Shown in pieces: positions 10,320 through 22,230 of a stretch of 64,000 nucleotides of DNA. A program made the translations under genes and the position numbers. The stretch is from Fasciola hepatica (lineage: Eukaryota > Platyhelminthes > Trematoda > Plagiorchiida > Fasciolidae). The notes below the pieces were generated by a model, which saw only the letters and a list, made by a program, of their open reading frames with translations, made no database searches and was not told the DNA's origin. The stretch spans positions 10,496,001-10,560,000 of the forward strand of contig CANUEZ040000179.1 in assembly GCA_948099385.1 (NCBI GenBank), read 5' to 3'. Numbering within the stretch: position 1 is the stretch's first letter; each line of letters opens with the position of its first letter.

Positions 10320-12400
10320 ATGGCAATGAAACCACGGCTCTACCCAGAGAACCTAACTGAAAACATTTCGCTCTTACTACTTGACGTTCGCTCTCTCCTC
10401 CCAAATTCGCCCCTACTTCGCGCGCTGGCATTAGGCATACACCGGGATATCTTGCTAGTTACCAAGAAGTGGCTGACTGATCACACCCCATCGAGCCAAG
10501 TTTCCATGCCCGGTTAGCAAGCCATCGCAAACAGTAGATCTATCCAGCGCGGAGGCGGCTGTGTCATTCACACTAGACACATTCACGGTGGATAGGTTAC
10601 ATTGCCCTATCCTTGACATTTTTCGGGACTAGGACTAGCCCATCATCAAAGATCAACAACTACCCCTTATAGGGCTCCTCTACCTTCAGTCGAAACAGGA
10701 GCCAAGCCCCGTGAGGAGAAATAAATTACGAGTATCAGAATAAACCCGCCAAAATGTGAGGGTAGGCCCAAAGTTCTCCGCTTATCTACCGTTCAATAAA
10801 ACAAAACATGGAATTGTGGGAACCTTGGAAATGCCCAACGGGGGAGCTGCTTCCGCTGATAAAACGAGGCGGAAATCCTTCTTGTTTTCTTTAGAAACAC
10901 GCATCGTCCACACTACATGCCCAGAGTGACGTACTCAGGAACTGGGGTTATGCCAGTGCTTCAGAAGGTTACCGCAAATGAGACAGAGGTGCTTCAGGAA
11001 CTTACATAGTCGTGTAGACGCAAAGCAGCTGCACTGAGTGTTATTTGCTTAGCAACTTTCCAACCTATCTTTGATATTAAATCGGTCGCCGAGCTGTACG
11101 GTAATTCTCTAAGAGAACGTCAAGTATCTGGGGACCGTTTTGAGGCGACTGTTGTAGCAATACGTGCAAGAGTATTCAGGCAGAAGGCGGGGAATTATAG
11201 ACCGGTCAGACCAACATTAGAGCTGTGTAAGTGCCCGGAAAGTATAATCTGAAAGCAGTAGCGCTTATATCTGGTTAATAGCGAACCACCGAGGCCAGCA
11301 AAACATGGGTTTGTTAAGGCGATCGTGTTTTGTAAACCTGCTGATCTCCTCGGACGGGACCAAAAGACAAACGGATGGAGGCACGGCAGTGGAGGTTTTT
11401 TATTTGGGTTTCAGTAAGGCTTTTGATTCTGTAATTTGTCGCCGGCTGGACCATAAAGTACAGGTCTTTGAAACAATTAGGGAAGCATGCCATATTGGGA
11501 GTCTTAAATTCCATTTCAACTTCGGCGGCAATCATTGGAGGTGGGAGCAGGTCACCAGCGGTGTGCCACAGAGTTCCGTAGTGTGACCTTTGCTGTACCT
11601 TGTCCTTCTAAATGAACTAGCCACCTCTGCCGATGACTTGAAGAAGGCTGGAAGCAAATTAGTACTAGACATAAATGCTGTTCACAGATGGGCGAATAAA
11701 AGAGATTCGCCCCTGCTTTTCTCTAGACGTCAGGCCCTGACTACTAACGCAGGTGGAACGAGCGGTAATCAGCTTTGAAGAGTGTCGGAGGCGAAAGATC
11801 CAGGTGTGATAGCCATACAGGGCTTTAAGTCCTTAAGACAATACCGGGGATCTGCAGGTATGGCCAAGGGGGTATTACCTAGGGTGTGTAAAACAGTCAG
11901 ATACAAAACTGAGTGGGTTCTGCCCCGTTTAGTACGGTTCTGGTACGACCTCTTCTGGAGTGTTGTGCGCAGGCATAGGCTCCTTATTGTCGTGCGGATA
12001 AAGGATCACTCGAAGAAGTGCAGAAACCTGCAACTCGAACGATTACCAATTAGAGGAAGAACTCTAATCTCCATCTTCTTTATCTTTGTCTGTTCTCCTC
12101 AGTTCGTCGTAGAGGCCGGGTGACCCGACAGAAGCGCCCAAGATTATAAAGGGTCATTCGGGTAAAGACGAGGGTGAGTTGTTCGTTCCCGTCCCTGATT
12201 GCGGCACCAAGAACACAGCCTCGGGCTGCAAAGCACATGATCGGGGCTGGGCAATCGAACTGCTTACCATAAATAGGGCTATACCACTTTGGGAAAGACA
12301 GTCATAGGATGCTGTTAGATGAAGCGACGTGCCAGCTTTCAAAAAATGCCACAGGTTCGCGCTGGTGCGTGGATTTCCCAGAGCTAGCTGCATGAACTAT
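10320..12400 (+). pseudogene. LINE-A ORF2: endonuclease and reverse transcriptase, decayed
   Basis: The start is an AP-endonuclease N terminus (LLLLDVRSLLPNSPLLRAL, then DILLVTKKWLTDHTPSSQV; 10350-10510). The usual TETW motif reads TKKW, so the metal-binding Glu is lost. 10620-11190 is too degraded to place. RT motifs return with NYRPV at about 11195, FYLGFSKAFDSV near 11400 and QVTSGVPQSSVV near 11550. The C-terminal part (FKKC...ELAA, near 12340-12390) and the following 3' UTR match 39240-39570 and 49713-50046. At about 2.1 kb it is shorter than a typical CR1 ORF2 of about 2.9 kb, so internal deletion is likely. Confidence 0.7.
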
Positions 12401-12625
12401 TGGGCCAGGTAATGAGCCCCTGGCATTCTTGTCAATAAACTAGTTTGCGAAGGTGATACTGCCTCGCAAATTCTGCCCTTCATACAATCACTCCACTCGC
12501 AGTGTTGGGAGCCAAGAAGCCCCGCCGGCAACGCGACAACCTGGAGGCACGATCGGTCTCGACCACTTTCGTCCTGAGTTGACTGAACTAGTGAGTCCCT
12601 TGCTGGTAGAATTGTTGAAGTGCTC
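12401..12625 (+). other. LINE-A 3' untranslated region
   Basis: This aligns with 39380-39570, sharing GGTGATACTGCCTCGCAAAT and the CTGGAGGC..GATYGGTC segment, and ends in a CTGAGTTGACTGAACT run analogous to the CTGAA-type tail of the minus-strand copy at 8017-8045. Confidence 0.65.
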
Positions 12626-13577
12626 TGCTTTGAACTAAATCTTCGAAGTGTATTACCAAGGTTATTGACCAAGGTTATCTTGCACAATGTACGTATCGAA
12701 GTAACCTCAAGAAATGCTTTCTATTGGGGAAATCTTCGTGTTTTATTATCCACCCAAACTTTTTGAGTTTTCTTGTTGTGGGTACTATTTGTATATTCGG
12801 ATGTTTATAGATGGTAAGCGTTTTAGTATTCAGTACCGTTTTTGGCCGGTATCTTGCTATTGATGTGCGCTTATCGTGAAGCTTGAGATTTATCCCTACC
12901 TGGCCACCGGATGAGGGAGGCTTGTGGACGAGGAAGCCAAATGCTATGTTTTGCAGCATTTGGGCTCATGAAGACTATTCTGGGATTAGTAAAGATATTT
13001 ATCATCTATACTAAGAGTAAAGCCGGGTCGAATGGGTTTGTGGCCTCTGCAAGGAGACCGCAAGGTTAGAACACTTAGGGCAACATAAACAGGATGAGTT
13101 TCAAGTTCTTCCTAGACTGCACAGGCGCTGAGTTCACGTCACCGCAGAGCAGCGCTTTAGCATGGTCATGTGCAGAGGTCCTAGGAAAACCTGAGAGAAC
13201 AGTCCACAAGTTATTAAGAGGCCAGTTAGGTTTTGCCCGGCCACAGATGCGTCCACTCATGTGCGGAAAAACTTCTAAGAACAAATGGGTGGCGCAGAAA
13301 CCTTAGAAAAAGCAACACAAGAGGAGAGACCAAAAGAGAGGGAAGACGGGCAACATCATAGGGAAGGAAGAACCCGTAAGCCATAATCTGGCGGGTCCGA
13401 CTGGTGGGTCTGCAGAGGCGTGTCCACTTGCCGGGATAAACATCAAGCCGTAGGCTGCTGATACTAAATCAGGAGGAACCTCTTACATGGGAGTCGGAAG
13501 CAAGAACTGCAATGTCCCCCCCCCAGTATTTTCAGTGTTGAAGGTCAAATAAAGTCAGGTCAAGCCAAGTGATAGCT
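12626..13577. other. Unassigned region between two LINEs
   Basis: I recognise no gene here. A minus-strand reading at 13284-13075 contains KALLCGDVNSAP, which resembles the GDxN motif of LINE endonucleases and could be a LINE remnant. I could not find flanking endonuclease motifs to confirm it. Confidence 0.3.
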
Positions 13578-15946
13578 TCATGCTTCCCGAGAGATGAATA
13601 TCAAACCCTTACATAACCATGTACATATTCTGAGAAATAAATGGAACCAAGGAGGATAGGGTAGTTGGCGTTTGTGTAATCCAAATGTTCTGTTAGTTCT
13701 GGTAGGCCGCAAGCTGGATGGTGCAAATACCTTTCCAGATAAGGAGTAGTAGAACTGCTGTAAGCCCCAGTGCACGCAAAAATATGTTCGTGTTGAGAAC
13801 GGGTGGAAAAGGTTGATATGCATTAGGCTAGATCTTCGTGGACAGGATTAAGATGGTCAGTGAGAATCTTTGAAGACAGATGTTGGCAAGCTTTGTTATG
13901 TTGGGGTGTGACAAAGTGAGTAAAATGCTGTCGGGGTATGCCACTGGCGGGTGATAAAATCTTGAGGGACCTGCAAAGCAATCCAAGTCTTTCAATAGCA
14001 GGCCCGGAAAGAATATTGATGGAGCACAACGCCAGAGAGGTAGAACGCAAGAAAACCCAACGCGTATGATAAAGTGAGTGGGCACTGAGCGGAGTTTAAG
14101 GTGTGAGACATAGAAAGACAAGCGTCTTGTTTTTGCTGTAATGAAAGCAAAATGTTGACCAGGTAAAGGCACGGTCGAGCTGCTGTTGTAGTATGCGGGA
14201 TGCAATGTCTTCCTTGGGGGTTGCACGTGTACGATCCGCAAAGACAGAAAGAAAACTCGGTGAGCCGGAGCTCAGTAAGTGCATCAACAAGCATCAACAC
14301 TTACACCGATAAAGATGGAAGTGGCGATCTGTCTGAGCGTATTACACTGTCCAAGGTATTCCACTGAACTGAGATGACTCGGCTGTTTCCCATTTATTGT
14401 AATGAGCCTGCAGCCGGTTTGAAATTTGGATCGGTTGCTTCCTTTCAAAAAAGAAGGTGCAATGTTTGGGCTTAAGTTGTGAGCATGAGACCAATCTGGA
14501 ATTCGAGTGATGCCATTTTGTAGACTTGGAGAAGTAGAATCGTAGGTATACTGTACACCAAATATGATATCGTCCGCACATGTGATTAGAAGAGTGGTTT
14601 TCTGTACAGGAATAGCAGAAATGCACGCAGAGGATAAGGAATGGGACAGTGTGGCACCTTGGGAAATTCCACTAGTGGTTGTAATAAGAGAGTTTGCCGT
14701 TATAGCGAGTGAACTGCTGGCGATTGTGAAAGTAATCTGCCAACTAGGAAACAAGCGAAGGCTGAATACTTGAGAGAGGAAGAAATGAAAGTAGCTTGCT
14801 CCTGTAAAGACAGTTGAATGCGTCACTGTAGTCTATGAAACATTTCCACAGCTTTGCTCTTTCTGTCAGGATGGGACAGACAGTAAGTTGTCAAGGTGGC
14901 GAGAGCATTGAACGTCCAGCGTGATGTCGGTAAGCAAGCTGACCGGGGCTGAAACACCGAAACTTTTGTTCAGTCGTTGGGGAACCAACCTCTCAAAAAA
15001 TTATGAGGGAGACAGAGGAACAAGCAATGGGAAGCAACTTTGAAGAACTTTCTTGGGAATGGGCATTGTAGCTGTTGTTCTCTGATAGTCTGGAATATTT
15101 CCTCCAGACCTTGGTTGAGAAGATCAGAGAGGATAGGGCTGAGGATAACTACACACTCCTTGAGCACCTAGGCGTTGAGTTCGTCCGGTCCGGAAGATTT
15201 TTTGGGGTTAAGGAGAGGCAATTCTTTGTGGTATTCCGCAGTGGGGATTCGAAAAGAGGGTTCTTGGGATTCGCTGTTTCCAAGGGGTGCAGGATTGGAA
15301 AGTCTTGCTGCTCCTTTAAATGACTTGTTCACCTTGTCTACGTTATTACTCTCTCGTTTGCGTAGGGACGAGCCACTCGTTAGATCCTTGAGGAGTCTGC
15401 AAGTGTAGCGATGACTTCTACTGACCAGAAGGATATGCAGGTAGATGGAATTGAGTCGGCGTAACTGAGTCTTCATTGATTTTGTTTGAATGTTGACGGC
15501 TGGGGGACTATGATGTTTGGAGGCTTATCCCTCTCTGCGGTGAGGTTGCTTAAGGTGAGGAGAAGACGGATGGTTGGGAGGCGAGTACAAAGTTTCGACC
15601 GGGCAGCAAACGTTGAAGTAAAAATTTAAATAGCCAGTGAAATGATCCAAGGAGGCTGAAAGGTCCTTGTCTGAGAATACAGAAAATCTGTCTACGGAAC
15701 CATTCCTTGTAGCTTTAAAAGTTTCCAGGATAACCCTGCCCCTTCCAGACTAGATGATCCCGGCCACGTGTGAAATGTGCGTGATTGGTGTGGCTGTAGA
15801 TCCTCGGTGAGGTTTTATTATTGCTTGGTTGGAGTGACATAGTGGAGATTGACTACAAGAGGAAAAAGACCTGGGCTGTTAATTAGGAGAAAGCCCGTTA
15901 ATGAGCCCGGTCTAATTGGAAGTGCAACAGTATTGGTCTCACAGGA
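13578..15946 (-). pseudogene. LINE-D reverse transcriptase, minus strand
   Basis: From right to left: LLNPKKSSGPDELNA (RT entry, near 15190) and LKECVVILSPILSDLLNQ, a segment with FIDYSDAFNCLYRSKLLSFL near 14830, then a 180-residue open stretch (14826-14284) carrying ITTTSGISQGATLSH and the catalytic CADD motif (ITCADDIIFG), a C-terminal connection region (14241-13828) and a possible terminal segment to 13578. TCADD replaces the usual YADD or FADD; only the first position differs, so the two aspartates are present. Frame breaks separate the blocks. The domain sequence differs from LINE-A and LINE-C, so this is a separate family. Its endonuclease lies on the far side of the solo LTR at 15947-16318. 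Confidence 0.7.
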
Positions 15947-16318
15947 TGTATTGACCGGTCGTAGAAAAGCCCCCAAAACATAGCAATTCCATGTCTACTT
16001 GGCAACAATCACTTATTTACACTATTGACTTGTTTTATGTACTGTTTGTCTTTACGGATAAACGCTTGTATGTTCGCGCCCAGCGCGTTGCCCTGTCGTA
16101 TCCTTGTTCTAGACCTGCGTGACGCACGTGCTCCTTTCTCGCAAGCCGCAATTTGGTCGTCGTTTTTTGAGTCCTTGTGATCGCATGATTAAGGTTTGTA
16201 CCTGTTTCGTGTCACTGCTCATTTTATAATCTAGTATCGTATAATTTCACTGATAATCGCCTTTTGATTTCGGGATCCGTTGCAAATTTGGCTACGCGTT
16301 GCTCAAAGGTTTCTTACA
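15947..16318 (+). mobile_element. BEL/Pao solo LTR (Pao2-type)
   Basis: This 372-bp segment aligns end to end with the LTRs of Pao2 (50062-50436, 56988-57364) and Pao3. It starts TGTATTGACCGGTCGTAG, shares GTTCGCGCCCAGCGCGTTG and GACGCACGTGCTCCTTTCTC, and ends TTTCTTACA. No internal BEL/Pao sequence flanks it. It lies between LINE-D endonuclease and RT remnants that read in the same direction across it. The flanking four bases (AGGA on the left, CCCA on the right) do not match, so no target-site duplication survives. That fits either decay or recombination between two elements. Confidence 0.85.
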
Positions 16319-17140
16319 CCCAGTGGATAAAGAAAGCTTATATCAAAGCGATTGAAATCACCAGGAGTGAAACACAAAGAAAGGTAAGCATAATTTACCA
16401 ATATGTGTGAAACCGGATCAACTGCTTCTAGATAGTCTGTCGGGGAACATACTGGGAAAAGAAGTTCCTTCTCCAGCAGAAGTGAGCAAAAATTGCTCAA
16501 AAACTCGGGTATGCATGTAAGAGTAGAGTAGGTAACGAAATTCGTAGAATAGGTGAAAACGGTTCTGACCTATTTACACCGCTGACTGGTAATTTACGTG
16601 ATAACTCCACCTTCCAACTTGCGTTACGGTGAGTAGCAATAGATGCGATATCCAGTGAGACCATCAATAGTAAATATTTCATTATCTATGCCACTGTGAA
16701 GCCAGGTTTCTTGCAGAAGGATTGTTCTGAGCCGAGAGTATTCCTCCGCTCCAACGAGATCGCGCAGCAACGAAATATTGCCCAATAGAATAGAACTGAA
16801 TTGAGTTGAAATGAATTGTATATTTCTTGACCGTGGTTAATACACATGAACAAGGCAACATCAGGGAATACAGCAGTACATGTCAATGTGAGGTATTCAA
16901 TGTTTATAAATTTATGAATCACACAGCAACCGAAATACACCAGTAAAGTTATCTAGTGTTTGAGTGAACTAAAGTGGTAATAGTTGAAGCGGGAATGGCA
17001 AATCGGTTTCGATTTCGGTGACGGCGGTGTGGATAGCTGGACAAAGTGGGATTGCCGATATAAGCGATAAATGGACGGCCACTAATGAGTAACCGGGCGA
17101 GAGAGATGCCGAGGAACAAGACTAAAAGCAACGTAAGCAT
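16319..17140 (-). pseudogene. LINE-D endonuclease remnant
   Basis: On the minus strand, 16800-16640 reads LLGNISLLRDLVGAEEY, then TILLQETWLHSGIDNEIF and LTGYRIYC. The QETW motif is the conserved metal-binding motif of AP endonucleases in LINEs. A later segment, CFTPGDFNRFDISFLYPLG, carries the GDFN motif right up to the edge of the solo LTR at 16318. Frameshifts separate the motifs. It continues into the RT part left of 15947, so the LTR split a single LINE. Confidence 0.7.
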
Positions 17141-18777
17141 GGGGCCATCAAAGTTCAGTCGGAGATACCAGGGAAATATAGAACATTGGAGGAAGCATGT
17201 GAAATAAATGCAGGTGAGTCAAAGGTGACAAAAAAGGAACTTTTGTTCAGGTGATTTCAGTGTCATATGGAAATTCACATAAAGGAGAAAAACTTCACAA
17301 GGATTTCAGTGAACTTTTGAAGAGCACGAATGGTGTATGGACGCAGAACGGACTTTCAAAGAAGAGCAGTCAAAGAAACGGATTAGTGGAGACAAACGCT
17401 ACTGGTGCGGCTAAGCTGGAGTTGGAAGAGTGTAAAAAAGAAAAAACATTTTTTTTATGTGATAAATTATTATTAGCCAAATTCTGGTTGGCTGCAGATG
17501 TCAGGTATTCTGTTTCATAAAGACCTTGGTTGCAGGTGATGGCAGGTAGAATGCTGAGGGTAGCAGGAAAAATGGGCTGGTTTGACGGAGTGGACAGCGG
17601 CGAGGGCTAGGTTTCGGTCATTGGTTTCGTACTGTAGCGCGAAAAGAATAGAACTGTTGGAATGGATTATTCGGAATAGACGTTGAGCGGATGTGGGTTG
17701 ATGGTCGGTGTTAAGAACCACCTCTGTGATCCGGTGAGACTTTCATGAGGGTTTGTTACTCCTTGTACGGTGCCCCATATAACGTCGGCAGGCGAGAATA
17801 TAGGTTTAAACCATTAATAAAATCGTTTAGTCCTTACAGTAATCCGGGATTATGGTCGAGTTGGCCGATGAATACCCAAGCAACCAATGCAATCTGAAAG
17901 AGGTCAGGAGCGCGGCAGTCCGGAGTGTGTTCCGGCTGTGGGTTGTGGTTATTGCTTTAATGGAAACCAGAAAATTAACATTTTATCTGAACAATTAATT
18001 ATCATTCGGCTAGTGAGCCGGTCTATTAGGGATCCCTAGACGGCGACTGGTAGCTTTCTAGGGTAGTTGGGTGATAGTAGAGATTATTGGAGATATTAGA
18101 TAGGTGGTGGATGAGGAGAGGGTGTACATTTGGGAACCAGGAATAAAACAATAGTAGAGGGTATGATCCGGAAGAAGAATGGAAAAAGAGGAAGATAACA
18201 GTCTGGACAGTTCACCAGCTGTGGAAGGAAGAAAACACTGAGTGTTAAGGTGAGGGTTTTTCATGTGAGAGCAAACTTGCTGGTATTCCGCGAAGTCATG
18301 AGAAATCAGAGGTATACGGATTCCGGTTGGAACAGAGTCTTACTTTTCGATGAACATATGCTCACAGAAGTGAGGTCTTGGTACCAGGGAACGGTAGTCT
18401 GTGTGGCAAGACTCCAATATACGAGGAAGGCCCAAGAAAAGCGGGATGGGACGGTTGTGTTCTAGCCTGAGACAGAGGAATTAAGTGAAGGGGAGCACCT
18501 ATCACTAAAGGTCGGAACGGTTTTCTTAATATATGTATGCAAATTATGTTGTAAAATGACACGATCTAGTGAGGAGGGAGGAGAAAAGTGAGTGGAGCAT
18601 ACCCAAGGTATATACATATGTGTAGCTGTACACGTGGGTGCGATCATCAGACGGGTCATGAGAAAGCCGCCGAAAGCAAAAGACTGTGGCCCATTGTGGT
18701 CTAACAATCAGGGCAATCTTCATATGCTTGGTCCATGCCAATGTTATCACGGGTCATGCTAATTACAGAAGATGCGT
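17141..18777. other. Unassigned region; possible LINE-D 5' part and LINE-C 3' UTR
   Basis: I see no recognisable domain. By position, the left part may hold LINE-D upstream sequence and the right part the 3' untranslated region of the LINE-C copy ending at 18778. No motif confirms either. Confidence 0.35.
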
Positions 18778-21135
18778 CTAGGATTCTGAATAGTGCCCCT
18801 TTAAGTTGTATTGGCGTGTGACACGGTCGCAGTGAGTCAGGAAGCTTATTCCAGAGGCTGGAGCAGATAACCGAAAAACATCTAGATCTGATTGAGAGTC
18901 TAGATTGGGGGGTTGTAATGGTGAATTGCTTATGACGGGGGGAGTAGGGAGTCTCACCAGAGAATCCGAGTGGGTTATCAAATGAGTGGACTTTTGAGTG
19001 CAGGAGGTTGAAGAGAAGTCAGAGATTGATTTTGATACAACGTAAATATAGTGGCTCAAGCCGGAGTAGTTCGCACCTGGCTCTGTATTTAAGGTTTGGA
19101 GAGGTGCCAAGTAATTTTTTGGTGAAGATGCGTTGCACTTTCTTTATGTTGGCCCGGTCGGCCTTTCACCTCAATGTAAAAACCAGGGGGAGTATTCCAA
19201 ATGCGACCTGGCGTGTGTCTTGAATACCAGGAGCTTACTCTCCTGAGTACGGCATGTCCTGAGGATAAATGCAATTATCCCTCTTGCTTCGCCAAGTTGG
19301 GTCAGTGATTGTTCATGAAAGTCAGAGGGACATGAATAATGCAGGCCCAGATCTCTTACCACACGAGTAGTGGGAATCGGCAGACCAATTATTTTGAGGG
19401 GTCAGGTGGAAAGTGTCATTTGTAGGACAGAAGAGAGCTCTTAGCTGCCGAAAACTTCATCAGCCATCGAGTACACCATTCGCCAAGGGAATTTAAGTCT
19501 GGCAGAATATCACTGACAGCTGAGTGCATGGCGTTCGCCTCAAAACGATAGACCAGTTTTATGTCGTCAGCAAAGAGGAATGCCGTGCCATGACGCGCTA
19601 CTTGGAAGACGTCATTAATGTACATAAGAAATAAGAGAGGACCTAAAACGCTACCCTGTACGATCCCGCTAGTAATTTGTTTGGGCCAAGAGGATGTTCC
19701 ATTGAGGTGACGGTTTGAGAATGTGCAGAGGGGTAAGATAATAGCCAAGACAGAAGAGGGTCAGCGACTCCATATGATTTAATTTTTGACAGTGAGCGAG
19801 CGTGAGATACACGGTGGAACGCTTTAGTCATGTCGAGAAAGATGACGATGATTGACTTGTTGCTGTCAGCTTTAGAAGTGATTAAATGGAGGAAGTCCAC
19901 CTGACACTTGAGGCACGAACGGGACTTTAGGAACCCATGCTGAGCCGGGCTGATAAGGTTTCGAGAAGTCAAGAAACTTGCAAGCTGGTCCTTTACCATC
20001 CTCTTAATGAGCTTGGAAACAATCGAAGTGTGGTTTATGGGGAGATAGTTCCCCGGATCATGCAAAGGCCCGTTTTTGTGTTGTGAAACTATACAGGACG
20101 CTTTCCATCGAGCTGGGTAGATTCCAGACGACATAGATAATGTAAAGAGGTTCATCAATAGGAGCACTAGGTCAGGTCCCCCAAATCGAAATAGGACAGG
20201 TGGAAGGTCATCAGGCCCTGGGTGATAGGCGGGTTTCGTGTTGGCCGGGAATTTCTTGATGTTGGCCGTGGTATGTGTTATGGTTGTTATCGCGTCTTGT
20301 ATGAGCATCGGATAGCAGAATAGTGGGAGGTTAGTGCCCGTATTAAGGGCTGAGGCGAAATAGCAGTTGAAAGCCTCAGCGATGACTTCTGGCGAGTCAA
20401 GGTTGGTGCCATTTTGGGTAAGGAACGGGGTATTATTCTCATTGCTGCACGAGTTGCGAGATTTTAGCGGTCTTGGAAGAAACTTCACACTATGAGGCTG
20501 TTGTAGTGCAGTCCATTCTTACTTTTAGAGTTTATTCTAGGTTGCTGCATAGAGATCACAAAGGAGTCGGCTTATCCTGAGTGTCAGAGAGAAATCTCGA
20601 TTCCTGAGGAATGAGTTCTGGAGCTTACAAATCTTTTGTCGAAGTCTGTCAGGTTTGGAAGTCTTGACTCTAATATGTCTAACGGTTGAGGTAAGGCAAT
20701 TTATGGAGGAAGGCAACTTGAAATAGAACACATCAGCCTCTTTTTGAGGATCGTATGTGAGAAAGAAGTCAGACCAGTCAATGCTCCGGAGGGAGGTGTG
20801 CAGCTGGGCCCAGTTAGTCAGTCTGTAGGTGTTTTGGTTTTTAATTTCGACAAACTCAGGTAGGCATGTTCTTGTGTAACAGTGAAGTGACACATGACCA
20901 TTTTGTGGTCACTACCGGGAAGGTTTTGCGTGACGGAGACGTTCAACTCAGGGAGGCCATGAGTGAACACCAAGTCGCGAATATTTTAATGCCCGTGTCC
21001 ATCCCGCGGCGTAGGCGTCCAGAAGGAAATCGGATAAGTGAGAGGGGGCAGTCATAGCATTCCGACAAACACCCGGAGTGTTAAAGTCTCCTGCTATGAC
21101 CTTTGGACCTAAAAATAGAGTTTGGAGTATTGCAG
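18778..21135 (-). pseudogene. LINE-C endonuclease-reverse transcriptase, minus strand
   Basis: From right to left: endonuclease motifs IAGDFNTPG (near 21110) and, in another frame, VFTHGLPELNVSV then GSDHKMV (near 20910); a pre-RT linker (20893-20537); then a long open RT stretch (20488-19643). That stretch carries YHPGPDDLPPVL, NGPLHDPGNYLPINHT, ISPAQHGFLKSRSC and palm motif IVIFLDMTKAFHRVSHARS. After a frameshift near 19700-19750 come ITSGIVQGSVLGPLLFLMYI and the catalytic FLFADDIKLVY. The C-terminal segment (19110-18778) ends the protein. This is a CR1/Jockey-type ORF2 with only a handful of disruptions, and it is the best-preserved LINE-C RT here. Confidence 0.85.
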
Positions 21136-21409
21136 CTGATTACAGTAAGGGGGCTGATGGTGTGAGTGGGTACTTTGCGAAGAGCTACTTTTCAGCCTGC
21201 CTGGTGTTCTCTAGAATGGGCTAAAGACTTTCTAACGATTCTTTTCCATTTATGAACTGCCAGATGATCAAAAAAGATCAGTTTTCGCTGAGAGGTTTTT
21301 GCTCTTGAGGTACTTCAGTGAATCACAGAAGCATTTTATCAAATCAGGCGTTACCTTTGGGCACAACAATTCTTATGTTAACCAAGGTGAAAAAACAGGA
21401 AGTGCTTGT
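21136..21409. other. Unassigned spacer between opposed LINE-C fragments
   Basis: I see no coding feature. It is probably degraded LINE-C endonuclease sequence from the minus-strand copy. Confidence 0.3.
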
Positions 21410-22230
21410 GGTTATGTAATGTGTATTCCGATCGAAGTGGAACGGCTCGGCCAGACTCAAAGGCCCGCCTTGACATACGTTTGGCTTTCGTAGTGACCCC
21501 GTCAGTATGGAATTCAGATTTGCGGTATTCATCTACCTTCACCTCTCAGGACACTATCACTGAAAATGCAAAGGCCAGGAGGCTTGTAGGCTGGTTTCAT
21601 AGAACATTCCGCCTTCCAGAAAGCAAATTCAGTACCCAAAAGACCTCCGTCAGACCCCATTTGGAATACCGTTCCATAATATACTCTAACGTGCACCGGT
21701 GGGATAGAGAAACTGCTAAAAATGTTCGTCTGCTTAGGGCAAAAAGTTAATGGGGTTTTCCTTCAACCAAATTACAGCCAAAGCTGAGAACATTTAAGCC
21801 AGATCCGCACTGGCTTAGACGCATGAAGCTGAACCTCCTATTATTCCAAGGTTTTGTAAATGGAATAATCGTATCGGCACCCCAGTTCAGAAACTTAAAG
21901 GGCTCATAGTATTTCTCAAGATTGAGAGACAATACAGTTGCCCTTCCAGTTCTAGAGCTAGTCCTAGATGGAAATTTTTCCGGTCAAGTATGTGGCTTTA
22001 TGAAACAACTCACCTCAAAACATAAGGTCTATGAAGCCATCTAGGGCTTTTATTACCCACACAAGTAAATGCCTTACAGAGCAAACAACAATCCAAAATA
22101 AAGATCCCTACATGAGTGAAGAAAAGACTCCAGAAGTTAGATATTTCTCACAGCCACCGAACTCCCCTGTTTGAGCACTTGATTGTTTCTTGTGCCAAAG
22201 CGGGGGCTTGCTTGTTTGCTCTTCTCTCTT
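21410..22230 (+). pseudogene. LINE-C RT C-terminal fragment
   Basis: The reading around 21480-21750 contains KTSVRPHLEYRSIIYSN and DRETAKNVRLLRAKS, typical of the connection region after the RT palm in CR1-like LINEs. It is followed in another frame by DPHWLRRMKLNLLLF (near 21810-21845), a block shared with 2000-2040 and 31110-31150. The catalytic palm is absent. It is oriented opposite to the LINE-C copy that ends at 21135, so the two are tail-away neighbours. Confidence 0.7.
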
